Assembly (NCBI GenBank): GCA_965218555.1 | Contig: OZ244625.1 | Span: forward strand, 3,596,001-3,660,000 | Length of the DNA: 64,000 nt | Direction: 5' to 3' | Origin: JAPPLB01 sp965218555 | Lineage (GTDB): Bacteria; Acidobacteriota; Terriglobia; Bryobacterales; UBA6623 | Part shown: positions 24,123-33,129 of the stretch, in pieces | How the letters are laid out: each line of letters opens with the position of its first letter | Numbering within the stretch: the stretch's first letter is position 1 | Notes under the pieces: model-generated | Databases searched by the model: none | The model's input: only the letters and a program-made list of their open reading frames with translations | What the model was told of the DNA's origin: nothing | Program-made: the position numbers and the translations under genes

Positions 24123-27041
24123 CTAATCCGCGACTGCGTCCCGCAGAATCTCGGCCACGTGGCGCGGACGGCGTGTCGTGAAGTGACTGATCTGTTGGCG
24201 GCATGAAACACCGCTGACGGCGATCTCCGTGTCGGGGGTCGCCGCTTCCACTGCGGGCAGCAAGCGCTGGCGGCCGATGGTTTCGGAGATCTCGTAGTGT
24301 TCCTTCTCGAACCCGAAGGAGCCGGCCATGCCGCAACAGCCCGAATTGACCTCTTCGACGTCAAGGCCCGGGATGAGTCGGAGCGCGTCCAGGCTGGAGG
24401 CGCTGCCGATGTGAGCCTTCTGATGACAGTGGCCGTGAAAGAGAATCTGCCGGGATTCGTCCTTGAACCGAAGTTTTAGTTGATTTGACCGCTGCAAGCG
24501 AACCAGAAACTCGTCGAACATCCAGGCGTTCTCGGCCACCTTGTCGACCTGCTTTTCGGAGACCAGGTCGAGGTAGTCGTCTCTCAGCGTGAGCAGACAG
24601 CTCGGCTCGCAGCCGACAACCGGGACATCTTGATCGGCGTACGTCGCCAGGGTGCGCACGTTGTGCTTGGCGGCATTTCGGGCGTCTTCGATAAGGCCTT
24701 TGGAGATCATGGGGCGTCCGCAGCACTTCTTGTCCACCAGGATGACTTCGTATCCGGCCTTCTCCAGCAGTTCCGTTGCGGCGCGCCCGACTTGCGGGTA
24801 GTTGTAGTTCATGAAACAGTCATGAAAGAGTACGACTTTCGGCTTACCCTTCGTGGTCGTTCCGCAGCTGCGACTACGGTGCCATCTCTCGAAGGTCGGC
24901 GACGCGAACGGCGGCATCCTGCGCCGCCGGTCGATTCCGACGAACGTGTGGAGCATCCACTTCACCGGCGCAAGGCCCATCGTGAAGTTCGCGAGCGACG
25001 GAAAGCGGCTGCCCCACTTGTTCAGCGTCTCGATGCCGGCGAACATGCGAGCGCGAAGGGGCGTGCCGTTTTCGGCATAGTAGTGCGCCAGGAACTCGTA
25101 CTTGATCTTCGCCATGTCGACGTTTGTCGGACATTCGCGTTTACAGCCCTTGCACTCCAGGCAAAGATCCAGCACGTCGTACATGCGCTTCGACGTCAGC
25201 TCCGCAGCCGGCAGCCGCCCCGATAGCGCCGCACGAAGCGCGTTGGCACGACCGCGCGTCGAGTGCTCCTCGTCGAGCGTCGCATGATACGACGGACACA
25301 TCGTTCCTACGTCACGCTTGCGGCAGACACCCATGCCGTTGCAATTCTCGATCGCCCGCGCAAAGCCGCCCTCGCGTTCGAAGTTGAGCTTGGTGTCGAT
25401 CTGAATCGTTTGGTAGTCCGCACCCCAACGCAAGCTTTCGGTCGGCTCCGGCGCGTCGACGACTTTGCCGGGATTCATGATGTTCTCGGGATCGAAGAGG
25501 GCTTTAACATTCTTGAAAGCGCTGTAGATCTCGGGCCCGAAGAGGTGCTTGTTGTATTTCCCCCGCGCGATGCCGTCACCGTGCTCTCCGCTCATCGAGC
25601 CGCCGTATTCGCCAACGAGTGCCGACACCTCGTCGAGAATGCGTCCCATCTTTTCAACTTCGGACGCCTTCTTGAGATTGATCATGGGGCGCACATGCAA
25701 GCAGCCCACCGATGCGTGCCCGTAATAGCCGCCGTGGGCGTCGTGGGTCTCGAGGATCTCCTGGAAACCTCGCAGGAAGGCCGGCATCTTCGCGATCGGC
25801 ACTGCCGGATCTTCCACGAACGCGATCGGCTTCTTGTCGCCCGACACGCTCATCAACAGCCCCAGGGCCATCTTGCGGGTGTTCCAGATGCTGGCCTGCT
25901 GCATCGGATCGACAACGGGCAGGTAGCCGTAACCGATCTGCTTCTCTTCGAGGCGTGCTTTGAGACTTGCAAGCTTCGACGTAACTTGAAGCTCGGTGTC
26001 GCCGTAGAACTCGACGACCATCAACGCGTTCGCCGCGCGGTCGACGAAGCCCATCTGCTCAGCAAATTCAGGCTTCGCAAAAGCCTGCTTGAGGTTGAAG
26101 TCGTCCATCAGCTCAGCGGCGGCGGGCTCGAACCGAAGGATCTCTTCCACCGACTCCACCGCTTCAATCAACGATCTGAAGTGCACGAGCAGAAGGGCCT
26201 TCTTCTTCGGCAACGGAACGATACGGATCTTCGCCTCGCTGATGACCGCCAGCGTACCCTCGCTACCCACAAGCAGGCGGGCCAGGTTGAAAGGGCCGGG
26301 CCGGCTCGAGTAGCCGGCGCCGTAGTGACCGTTGTTCTTGACCAGCTCGTCGAGGTTATAGCCGCTGACGCGCCGGATAAGCTTCGGGAATCGCGCCAGG
26401 ATCTCTCCTCGGTAAGTTTCGCCGATGCCGAGAGCCTCGCGGTAGAGACGGTTCTCCAGGCTGTCGCCACGGAGCAAGCTGTCAAGACGACCCTCGTTCA
26501 AGGGCCCGAACACTGCTTCCGAGCCGTCCGACAGGACTGCCTTCACCTCCATGACATGGTCGATCATCTTGCCGTGGACGATCGAGTGCGAGCCGGCCGA
26601 GTTGTTACCCACCATGCCGCCGAGAGTCGCCCGGCTGCTGCTGGAAGTATCCGGCCCTAGTCCGAACCCGTGTGGCCGCAGGAAGTTGTTCAAATGGTCT
26701 TGTATGACCCCCGGCTGTACACGCACCCACTGCCCTTCGGTGTTCAGCTCGATCACATTGCGCATGTACTTGGCGAAGTCGATGTGAACAGCGTTTCCAA
26801 CGGTTTGGCCCGAAAGGCTTGTGGCTCCTCCGCGCGGCAGGATCGGGACCTTGTGGCGCGCAGCGACCCGGCCGATCGCCGCTACGTCTTCCCGATGCTT
26901 GGGGATCACAACACCGATCGGCTCAATCTGCCAGACACTGGCATCGGTGCTGTAGAGGATCTTCGAGTACCTGTCGAAGCGAACCTCGCCCTCGATTTCC
27001 TTGCGGAACTGGTCGGCAAGATCGGTGGGGTATTGCTTCAT
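24123..27041 (-). CDS. FAD-linked oxidase fused to Fe-S/CCG oxidoreductase (D-lactate dehydrogenase-like)
   Basis: This 972-residue protein joins three modules. The FAD-binding PCMH domain comes first (PILPRGGATSLSGQTVG, then TLGGMVGNNSAGSHSIVHG), followed by an FAD-linked oxidase C-terminal domain. A ferredoxin-like region with Cys groups (CNGMGVCRKRDVGTMCPSYH; CLECKGCKRECPTNVDMAK) supplies two 4Fe-4S sites. The last part has two CCG motifs (KKCCGRPMISKG and SGCCGMAGSFG). The layout matches YdiJ-type D-2-hydroxyacid dehydrogenases that pass electrons from a hydroxyacid to the respiratory chain. The true substrate (lactate, glycolate, 2-hydroxyglutarate) cannot be told. It precedes the EamA cluster. 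Confidence 0.93.
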   Translation of the reverse strand: MKQYPTDLADQFRKEIEGEVRFDRYSKILYSTDASVWQIEPIGVVIPKHREDVAAIGRVAARHKVPILPRGGATSLSGQTVGNAVHIDFAKYMRNVIELNTEGQWVRVQPGVIQDHLNNFLRPHGFGLGPDTSSSSRATLGGMVGNNSAGSHSIVHGKMIDHVMEVKAVLSDGSEAVFGPLNEGRLDSLLRGDSLENRLYREALGIGETYRGEILARFPKLIRRVSGYNLDELVKNNGHYGAGYSSRPGPFNLARLLVGSEGTLAVISEAKIRIVPLPKKKALLLVHFRSLIEAVESVEEILRFEPAAAELMDDFNLKQAFAKPEFAEQMGFVDRAANALMVVEFYGDTELQVTSKLASLKARLEEKQIGYGYLPVVDPMQQASIWNTRKMALGLLMSVSGDKKPIAFVEDPAVPIAKMPAFLRGFQEILETHDAHGGYYGHASVGCLHVRPMINLKKASEVEKMGRILDEVSALVGEYGGSMSGEHGDGIARGKYNKHLFGPEIYSAFKNVKALFDPENIMNPGKVVDAPEPTESLRWGADYQTIQIDTKLNFEREGGFARAIENCNGMGVCRKRDVGTMCPSYHATLDEEHSTRGRANALRAALSGRLPAAELTSKRMYDVLDLCLECKGCKRECPTNVDMAKIKYEFLAHYYAENGTPLRARMFAGIETLNKWGSRFPSLANFTMGLAPVKWMLHTFVGIDRRRRMPPFASPTFERWHRSRSCGTTTKGKPKVVLFHDCFMNYNYPQVGRAATELLEKAGYEVILVDKKCCGRPMISKGLIEDARNAAKHNVRTLATYADQDVPVVGCEPSCLLTLRDDYLDLVSEKQVDKVAENAWMFDEFLVRLQRSNQLKLRFKDESRQILFHGHCHQKAHIGSASSLDALRLIPGLDVEEVNSGCCGMAGSFGFEKEHYEISETIGRQRLLPAVEAATPDTEIAVSGVSCRQQISHFTTRRPRHVAEILRDAVAD

Positions 27042-27156
27042 AACTGGCGGAACTTGCCGACTCGCAAGCCGAAAAGTGAAACCGGCCCGCTCCGGAACTC
27101 CAACCTGATTGCAGATTCTCGAGCCCCGGAATCACTGAACCGCTCCGCGGGAGGGG

Positions 27157-28374
27157 TTAACGAGCGGCCCGAGCCATCAGACGGCTGATCTTCTCAAGGC
27201 CCAACTCTATATTGTCGTCGCTGACGTTTGAAAAAGAAAGACGCAGCGTATTCGACCCGCTGCCGTCCACGAAGAAGGGCCGGCCTGGAATGAACGCCAC
27301 CCTCTCTTCCTCCACCGCCTGGCGCAGCAGCGGCAGCGTATCGATTTGCTCCAGCAACTCCACCCACAGGAAGAGGCCCCCTTGCGGACGGTTCCACTTG
27401 GCGAGTTTGGACATGTGCCGTTCGAGCGCCCCCTGCATCATGACGCACTTCATTTCGTAGAATGCGCGGACTTCAGCGAGGTGGGCGTCGAGCCAGTCCC
27501 GTTTGAGGTATTCGAGAATCAGCTTCTGGCCCACGGTCGAAGTACAGAGATCACCTGTCTCCTTGGCAAGCTCGATGCGGCGGACAATCTCCTTGGGCCC
27601 GACGATCCAGGCGACGCGCAACCCCGGAGCAAGGACTTTGGAGAACGTCGACATATACAGGGTGTTCTCTGCACCGTCATAGGACTTGATGGGTTTCAGG
27701 ATATGGGGACCGCCGCCCGAGAAGTAGACCTCGCCATAGGCGTCGTCTTCGAAGATGAGCAGGTTTTCTTCGCGCGCCACTTCGATCAGACCCTCGCGCG
27801 TCGGCAGATCCCAGGTGTGCCCCGAGGGGTTCTGAAAGTTCGGGATGACATAGATGAGCTTCGGAGTCGAGCCTTCCGAGCGGACGTGGCGGATCTTCTT
27901 CCGGAGATCGTCCAGGTCCATGCCGACCGAGGTTTTTCGAATGCCTACCATGCGCGCCCGGAAGTTCTCGAATGATGCCGTTGCGCCGATGTAATTGGGC
28001 AGTTCTACGAAAACAGCGTCGCCAGGGTCGAGCAGCACGCGGGCTACGAAGTCAAGCCCCTGCTGGGATCCGCTGACGAGAATGGTCTCTGCGGTCGTGG
28101 CTTCGATGCCGTGCACCCGGGCGTTGCGTTCACGGACGGCCTCGATCAGCTCGGCGTTGCCGCGGGTAACGCTGTACTGAAAGAGCCTGCCCTTCTCTAC
28201 AGCGATCAGATCGTTGAAGATCTCCGCCAGTTGCTCGTGCGGGAACATTTCCGCGTTGGGCGAACCTGTGGCGAAGGAGATGACGTCCGGCCGGTTCACT
28301 AAACCCGTCAACTGGCGGATGAGCGAAGACTTCATGACCTTGGCGTCTTCGGCAATCATCTCGTCGAACAGCAT
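27157..28374 (-). CDS. PLP-dependent aminotransferase (2-aminoadipate/MocR-like type)
   Basis: The 405-residue product belongs to the fold-type I group of LysN/2-aminoadipate transaminases: FATGSPNAEMFPHEQLAEIF at the start, LFQYSVTRGNAELIEAVRER, ILVSGSQQGLDFVARVLLDPG, IPNFQNPSGHTWDLPTREGL and the PLP lysine in MSTFSKVLAPGLRVAWIVG. It lacks the GntR DNA-binding domain of true MocR regulators, so it is an enzyme. It transfers amino groups, probably from amino acids with bulky or acidic side chains. It is divergent from the M24 peptidase with ~90 bases between starts, a plausible shared control region. Confidence 0.9.
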   Translation of the reverse strand: MLFDEMIAEDAKVMKSSLIRQLTGLVNRPDVISFATGSPNAEMFPHEQLAEIFNDLIAVEKGRLFQYSVTRGNAELIEAVRERNARVHGIEATTAETILVSGSQQGLDFVARVLLDPGDAVFVELPNYIGATASFENFRARMVGIRKTSVGMDLDDLRKKIRHVRSEGSTPKLIYVIPNFQNPSGHTWDLPTREGLIEVAREENLLIFEDDAYGEVYFSGGGPHILKPIKSYDGAENTLYMSTFSKVLAPGLRVAWIVGPKEIVRRIELAKETGDLCTSTVGQKLILEYLKRDWLDAHLAEVRAFYEMKCVMMQGALERHMSKLAKWNRPQGGLFLWVELLEQIDTLPLLRQAVEEERVAFIPGRPFFVDGSGSNTLRLSFSNVSDDNIELGLEKISRLMARAAR

Positions 28375-28465
28375 GGTCCTTGGATTCTATCGCAGCGGTC
28401 CGAGGAAGCCCTGTGCAATCCGAAAGACGCCGGTTCATTCATGACGCCCTGATAAAATCGGCCTT

Positions 28466-29611
28466 ATGCTCAACCTCGACAATTGCCGCGAGCGGCAACA
28501 ACGACTGCTGAAGGTGATGGAACAGGACACCATCGACCTGGCTATCGTCACGAACCCGAAGACGGTCTACTACTTCTCGGGCGTACTCGTGAATCCCGCG
28601 TTGCCGCATGCCTTCCTCCTCGATGCGTCCGGCAAAACGGCGTTGCTGACCGACGCTCCGGTCCTCGAGCCCGGAGAAAAGCCCAATGCGGCCGCGGACA
28701 AGGTGGAGACGTACCGCTTCCACAGCATGGAGCGCGACAACACCGTGACAAACTGGTCACAAGATGTCGCGGCCATGCTGAAAGCGGCGGCGCAGGAGTT
28801 CCTGCCTGCGGGCGGCGCGCTGGGGCTCGAGTTCGACTCGACGCCATTCGCCGTGAGCGACGCGGCACGCGAGGTAGCGCGCAGCGGCCCCAAAAACCTG
28901 ACCTCCGCCATCGATCAGATGCGCCGCCAGAAGGATCCAGACGAGATCCAGTGCATGCGCCGAGCGGTGACTCTCGTCGAGGCCGGATTAGCGGCGATCA
29001 AGGCTCGCCTCGAACCCGGCATGACCGAGTTTCGGGCCTATTCGATCTACTACGAAGCGATGGTGGCGAACGCCGGCACGTCGGTCGAACTCGCGGGCGA
29101 CTTCGCGACCGGGGTTCGCAACGTCAAGGGCGGCGGTCCGCCAACGCCCAGGCGGGTGCAGCTCGGCGACCTCTACATCTTCGACACGTTCCCGATCTTC
29201 CAGGGCTACATGTGCGATTTCACGCGCACCTTCGTCGTCGGCCGCCCCACGCAACTCCAGCAGGACGCTTGGGGGCACGTCATGGAAGCGCACGAGATCG
29301 CGCGGCGCAACATCGCGCCCGGCGTTCCCGCGAAGGAAGTGTACGAGGCAATCAAAACGCATCTCGACAAGTTCGAGCCCGCCCAGGATTCCTTCTGGCA
29401 TCATGCGGGCCACGGCGTAGGCCTCAATGGCTGGGAACTGCCTTGGCTCACCCCCGGCAGCAAAGAAACGATTCTGGATCGCGAAGTGCTCGCCTGCGAA
29501 CCGGGGCTCTATGCAGACGCCATGCAGGGCGGCATTCGGCTAGAGCACGACTACCTCGTCACGCCCGAAGGCGTCACTTCCCTCGACCGTTTCCCGATGG
29601 ATTTGACGTAG
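28466..29611 (+). CDS. M24-family Xaa-Pro peptidase-like metalloprotein
   Basis: The 381-residue product has the creatinase-like N-terminal domain (TNPKTVYYFSGVLVNPALPH) followed by the pita-bread catalytic domain. All five metal ligands can be seen: Asp in YIFDTFPIF, Asp in MCDFTRTFVVG, His in HHAGHGVGLNG, Glu in LACEPGLYAD and Glu in GIRLEHDYLVT. Members cleave Xaa-Pro peptides or related amide bonds; the exact substrate is unknown. No signal peptide, so cytoplasmic. Downstream 240 bases to the next gene contain no recognisable feature. Confidence 0.92.
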   Translation: MLNLDNCRERQQRLLKVMEQDTIDLAIVTNPKTVYYFSGVLVNPALPHAFLLDASGKTALLTDAPVLEPGEKPNAAADKVETYRFHSMERDNTVTNWSQDVAAMLKAAAQEFLPAGGALGLEFDSTPFAVSDAAREVARSGPKNLTSAIDQMRRQKDPDEIQCMRRAVTLVEAGLAAIKARLEPGMTEFRAYSIYYEAMVANAGTSVELAGDFATGVRNVKGGGPPTPRRVQLGDLYIFDTFPIFQGYMCDFTRTFVVGRPTQLQQDAWGHVMEAHEIARRNIAPGVPAKEVYEAIKTHLDKFEPAQDSFWHHAGHGVGLNGWELPWLTPGSKETILDREVLACEPGLYADAMQGGIRLEHDYLVTPEGVTSLDRFPMDLT

Positions 29612-29851
29612 CAAATGCCCCATCCCGTCAAGGGGAAAAATGTTCGCCTGCTCTTTCCCGGCTCCCCGTAAGGGGAATGCTGCCGTGCTCAAAAAATCGC
29701 TATCGACAGGTGCGCTTGTGATAGCGTTCGAAGCCGGCGTCGGCCAAGGTGTTCTGACGCCTGGAATCCGATCTCCTATTCTCTCTTCGGCATGAGCGTC
29801 AGGAGTTCACAGAGGACTGATCAATTAGAGTTTCCTCTGAGCAAGCCGCCG

Positions 29852-30532
29852 CTACGGATTCGTCAGATCCCGAACATAGATATCCCGGAAGCGCATTCGA
29901 CCCTTGCCGCCGGAATGGAGTTGCAGTGCGATCAGACCCTCTTCAGAGACGGGGTTGGGGTACGTGAAGTCGAGGATCTTGATGCCGTTCAGGTGGACGA
30001 TATAGCGGTTGCCTTCAACCTGGATCAGCATGTCATTCCAATCGTGCGGACGCATCACGGCGTTGTATTCCGGAGCGGGCCAGGCCACCCAGCCGCGGCC
30101 GTCACCATAGATGCCGCCCGTCGGTGAGCGGTTGCCGATCGTCGGGTCGATCTCGATTTGCCGTCCGGCAATGATCTTGGGCGTATCGCCCTCGAACTTC
30201 GTGTGGATGTAGACACCGCTGTTCCCCTCGGCCTCGCATTTGAAGCGCAGTGAGAGGTGGAAGTCCCGGTAGGATTTCTCTGTCGCCAGGTAACCGTACT
30301 TGTCGGAGATTCCCGCGCCATAGATCGCGCCGTTCTCGTCGACCACCCACTTCTCCGCGCCGACTTTTCGCCAGCCTGTGAAGTCCTTGCCGTTAAAGAG
30401 CTGCACCCAACCCGGCTTCAGCTTGCGAGGGCGTGGCCGATTCTGTTGGGAGAACGCAAGACCGGTGGTTAGCAGAGCCAAGGCAATGATCGCAGCGGCC
30501 AGGCAGAAAGAGACACTCAGTGATGGCTTCAT
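29852..30532 (-). CDS. Secreted DUF1080 (3-keto-disaccharide hydrolase-like) protein
   Basis: The 226-residue product has a signal peptide (LSVSFCLAAAIIALALLTTG, cleavage near LAFSQ) and a single DUF1080 domain: GWVQLFNGKDFTGWRKVGAE, SYRDFHLSLRFKCEAEGNSG, YIHTKFEGDTPKIIAGRQIE and DWNDMLIQVEGNRYIVHLNG. The fold is a concanavalin-like beta sandwich; members act on carbohydrates, some as 3-keto-glycoside hydrolases. It is probably periplasmic. Its 5' side is close to the first IS630 element (start 30596), so its promoter may have been affected by the insertion. Confidence 0.88.
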   Translation of the reverse strand: MKPSLSVSFCLAAAIIALALLTTGLAFSQQNRPRPRKLKPGWVQLFNGKDFTGWRKVGAEKWVVDENGAIYGAGISDKYGYLATEKSYRDFHLSLRFKCEAEGNSGVYIHTKFEGDTPKIIAGRQIEIDPTIGNRSPTGGIYGDGRGWVAWPAPEYNAVMRPHDWNDMLIQVEGNRYIVHLNGIKILDFTYPNPVSEEGLIALQLHSGGKGRMRFRDIYVRDLTNP

Positions 30533-30595
30533 GACGGTTCCAAGTTCCAGTACGTGATTCGGGGCGCGTAAAGCGGCACGCGCATCGCCATCCTA

Positions 30596-31760
30596 GTGTA
30601 GTGCGTCAAGCAGATTGACGTTTATCGAGAGTGCGCCGAGCAGGTTTGACTTTCTCCAGGATATCGGAGGCGGCAGCTGTCCAGATGTAAGGTTTGGGGT
30701 TGTTGTTGTGTTGGTCGATATAGGCGTCGATGGCCCCGACAAGTTCATTCACACTGCGGAACGTCCCTCGGCGCAGGCGCTTCTCAGAGAGGTCGCGGAA
30801 GAATCTCTCGACCATATTGAGCCACGAAGAACTAGTCGGGGTGAAGTGGATGTGGAATCGTTTGTGGCGGGCGAGCCAGCGTTGCACCTTTTCGTGTTTG
30901 TGGGTCGCGTAGTTGTCCACGATCAAGTGCAGTTGTTTGTTGGGCGCGGTCTGGCGGTCAATCAGCCGCAGGAACTGCAGCCATTCATGGTGGCGGTGGT
31001 TTTTCATGCAGCTGCTGATCACCTTGCCGTCGAGCGTGTTCAATGCGGCAAACAAGGTGGTCGTGCCCTAGCGTTTGTAGTCGTGGGTCCTGGTCCCGGC
31101 CCGCCCCTTTTTCAGCGCTAAGCCGGGTTGCGTGCGATCCAACGCCTGAATCTGACTCTTCTCGTCGACCGACAATACCAGGGCATGTTCGGGTGGATTC
31201 AGATACAGCCCCACAACGTCCTCGAGTTTCTCGACAAAGCGGGGATCGTTGCTGAGCTTGAAGCTGGCGGTACGGTGCGGCTTCAAGCCGTGTGCCTGCC
31301 AGATACGCCGCACACTGGCTGCACTGATTCCCATGGCGGCGGCCATGGAGCGGGTACTCCAGTGAGTGGCGTTGGACGGAGTTTGCTGAGTGGTCTTGCG
31401 GATGAGTTCCCTCACGAGTTTCGCGCTGATGCTCGGTTTGCGGCCGGGACGAGGGGCGTCCTTTTCCAGGCCGGCGAGTCCGAGTTGGAGGTACCTTTTC
31501 CGCCACCGCGCCGCCTTCTCCGGAGTAATATTCAACTCGGCAGCGATCTGTTTGTTGCGGCAGCCGACGGCAGCCAGCAGCACGATTCTCGACCGTTCAA
31601 TCAGACGGGCCGGCAACATTCGGCTCCCAACGATGGCTTCCAACCGCGACCGCTGATCCACGTTCAGCTCCACCTGGAGAGCAATACGCATCGGGAACGT
31701 CCTCTCAATTGTATAGACGTCTCCAAGATAATAATCGTTGCTATTTAAGATGCACTACTC
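30596..31760 (-). mobile_element. IS630-family element A, 1,165 bp, inactive
   Basis: The ends are an imperfect inverted repeat: GTGTAGTGCGTCAA on the left and GAGTAGTGCATCTTAA as the reverse complement of the right end. TA flanks both sides (30594-30595 and 31761-31762), as expected for IS630 insertion. The right TA is also the left TA of element B, so the two elements abut with just that dinucleotide between them. It contains one transposase gene with an internal stop. Confidence 0.85.
30606..31691 (-). pseudogene. IS630 transposase with in-frame TAG
   Basis: The frame is continuous from ATG 31691 to the stop at 30606 apart from one TAG at 31070-31068, which splits it into 207 and 149 residues. 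The N-terminal half has the helix-turn-helix part (GCRNKQIAAELNITPEKAAR); catalytic motifs are LVLSVDEKSQIQ, LHLIVDNYATHKH and SSWLNMVERFF (D-D-E). In element B the codon matching the TAG is His (YQRHGTTTLFAAL against YKR-stop-GTTTLFAAL). The transposase would be inactive unless the stop is read through. Confidence 0.88.
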
Positions 31761-32848
31761 TAGTGTACTGTCCCGGAAATATATAAACAAAGTCGTTCGA
31801 TCTTGGCGAGGATGGATTCGGCCGTGGCGGTCCAGACGAAGGGGCTGGTGTTGGCGTTGTAGTGTTCGACGAAGCGCTCAATGTTACGGACGAGAGCCTT
31901 GACGCTGGAGAAGGAACCACGGCGAATGGCCTTCTGGGTAATGATGCCGAACCAGCGTTCGACTTGGTTGAGCCAGGAGGCATAGGTTGGGGTGAAATGA
32001 AGGTGGTAGCGAGGACGCCGGGCGAGCCAGGCACGAACTTTGGGATGTTTGTGGGTGGCATAGTTATCGACGATGAGATGGATGTCGAGGTTGCGCGGCA
32101 CACTGCCGTCGATCTGACGCAGGAAAGCGAGGAACTCCTGATGGCGGTGTCGCGGTTTACAGCGTGTGATGACTTGCCCCGTGGCAACATCGAGAGCAGC
32201 GAACAGAGTGGTCGTACCGTGACGTTGGTAGTCGTGGGTGACGCCTTCGAGGTAGCCAAGGCCCATCGGGAGGAGGGGCTGAGTCCGCTGAAGAGCCTGG
32301 ACCTGGGTCTTCTCATCGACCGAGAGCACCACGGCGTGGTCCGGGGGGTTGAGGTAGAGACCGACGATGTCGCGGACTTTCTCGACGAAGAACGGGTCGT
32401 TGGAAATCTTGAAATGCCGCTGGCGATGCGGCTGCACGCCGAACAGCTCGAACCACCGCTGGACAGTACTCTTCGAGACTCCCGTGTGTTGGGCCATCGA
32501 ACGCACGCTCCAGTGCGAACCATCCGGGGGGTCGGTTCCGAGGGCCGTGTTGATGACTTCGGCAACACGTTCATCGTCATGCCTGCGGGGGCGTCCGGGA
32601 CGCAGTTCATCGTGGAGTCCGGAGACTCCCTGTTCACGATAGCGCTTGCGCCACTTGCCAACGGTCGTATTGGTGACACCGAGACGCCGGGCTACGGTCG
32701 AGCCGGGAACGCCTGCGGCGCAGGCGAGCACAATCTGGGCCCTCCGCACCAGACTATGCGGCAGCGTTCGGGAGCGGGCGAGGCTCCGCAGTTCCGTTTC
32801 CTCGCTTTCACGGAGAGTGATGGGAGCAACGGGGCGACCGCGTGGCAT
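31760..32848 (-). CDS. IS630-family transposase, intact
   Basis: ATG 32848 is preceded by GGAGGT with 6 bases of spacing; an upstream ATG at 32869 overlaps that ribosome site and is less likely. The 362-residue product starts MPRGRPVAPITLRESEETEL, has a helix-turn-helix region (VARRLGVTNTTVGKWRKRYR), and the DDE motifs VVLSVDEKTQVQ, IHLIVDNYATHKH and ASWLNQVERWFG. It is related to but clearly different from the gene in element A. The stop TAG at 31762-31760 uses the TA of the target plus the first flanking base, so the element itself ends at the last sense codon (GTVH). Confidence 0.92.
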   Translation of the reverse strand: MPRGRPVAPITLRESEETELRSLARSRTLPHSLVRRAQIVLACAAGVPGSTVARRLGVTNTTVGKWRKRYREQGVSGLHDELRPGRPRRHDDERVAEVINTALGTDPPDGSHWSVRSMAQHTGVSKSTVQRWFELFGVQPHRQRHFKISNDPFFVEKVRDIVGLYLNPPDHAVVLSVDEKTQVQALQRTQPLLPMGLGYLEGVTHDYQRHGTTTLFAALDVATGQVITRCKPRHRHQEFLAFLRQIDGSVPRNLDIHLIVDNYATHKHPKVRAWLARRPRYHLHFTPTYASWLNQVERWFGIITQKAIRRGSFSSVKALVRNIERFVEHYNANTSPFVWTATAESILAKIERLCLYISGTVH

Positions 32849-32911
32849 GGGCATACCTCCAGAAACCAAAAGTTGCCCATTAATATATCATATATTTCCG
32901 GGACGGTACAC
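31763..32911 (-). mobile_element. IS630-family element B, 1,149 bp, intact
   Basis: The ends are a near-perfect inverted repeat: GTGTACTGTCCCGGAAATA on the left and GTGTACCGTCCCGGAAATA as the reverse complement of the right end (one mismatch). TA lies at 31761-31762 and 32912-32913. It sits directly against element A. With both elements and the extra TAs removed, the target reads CATCCTAGGATG, a perfect 12-bp palindrome centred on the TA. Confidence 0.9.
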
Positions 32912-32915
32912 TAGG

Positions 32916-33059
32916 ATGCTGCGCCATTCGCTTCCGGATCTTCGCGACAGCCACGGCCCGAGCAGCAATCAAGACGACTTGTTCCGGTTCCTGACGCAGC
33001 AGCTGGAATTCCACTTCGAGCAGCGGCTCAAAACCGCCGCGGTGCTCAGTCAGCTATAA
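32916..33059 (+). pseudogene. Possible recO C-terminal remnant, 47 codons
   Basis: Directly after element B the frame is open to TAA 33057-33059 and ends in DDLFRFLTQQLEFHFEQRL then KTAAVLSQL. From memory, RecO repair proteins end in a very similar way: a helix with L-RRFL-x-x-x-LE-HLER-x-LKS followed by a short L-x-x-L. It sits just before glyQ, and recO-glyQ-glyS is a known gene order in Firmicutes. Across the IS pair the frame meets a TGA within 60 bases and no RecO N-terminus is visible, so the rest of the gene is missing here. It might instead be a small independent ORF; no good ribosome site is seen. Confidence 0.4.
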
Positions 33060-33129
33060 AAGAAAGATACGTCCTCGCGGCGCCGGGACCTCGGCCGCCG
33101 CCTCTCGTAGTAGCTGTCCCCGCTCGTAC

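Noticed and set aside
24070..24364. N-terminal extension of the third EamA frame into the FAD oxidoreductase gene
   Set aside because: It is a shifted reading of that gene's 3' end; the true EamA start is ATG 24069 in another frame.
28483..29721. 412-codon frame overlapping the M24 peptidase gene
   Set aside because: It is a shifted reading with extreme Arg/Gly content; the M24 frame has all catalytic ligands.
30596..32911. Composite transposon formed by the two IS630 elements
   Set aside because: The elements differ in sequence and ends, lie directly side by side and enclose no cargo.
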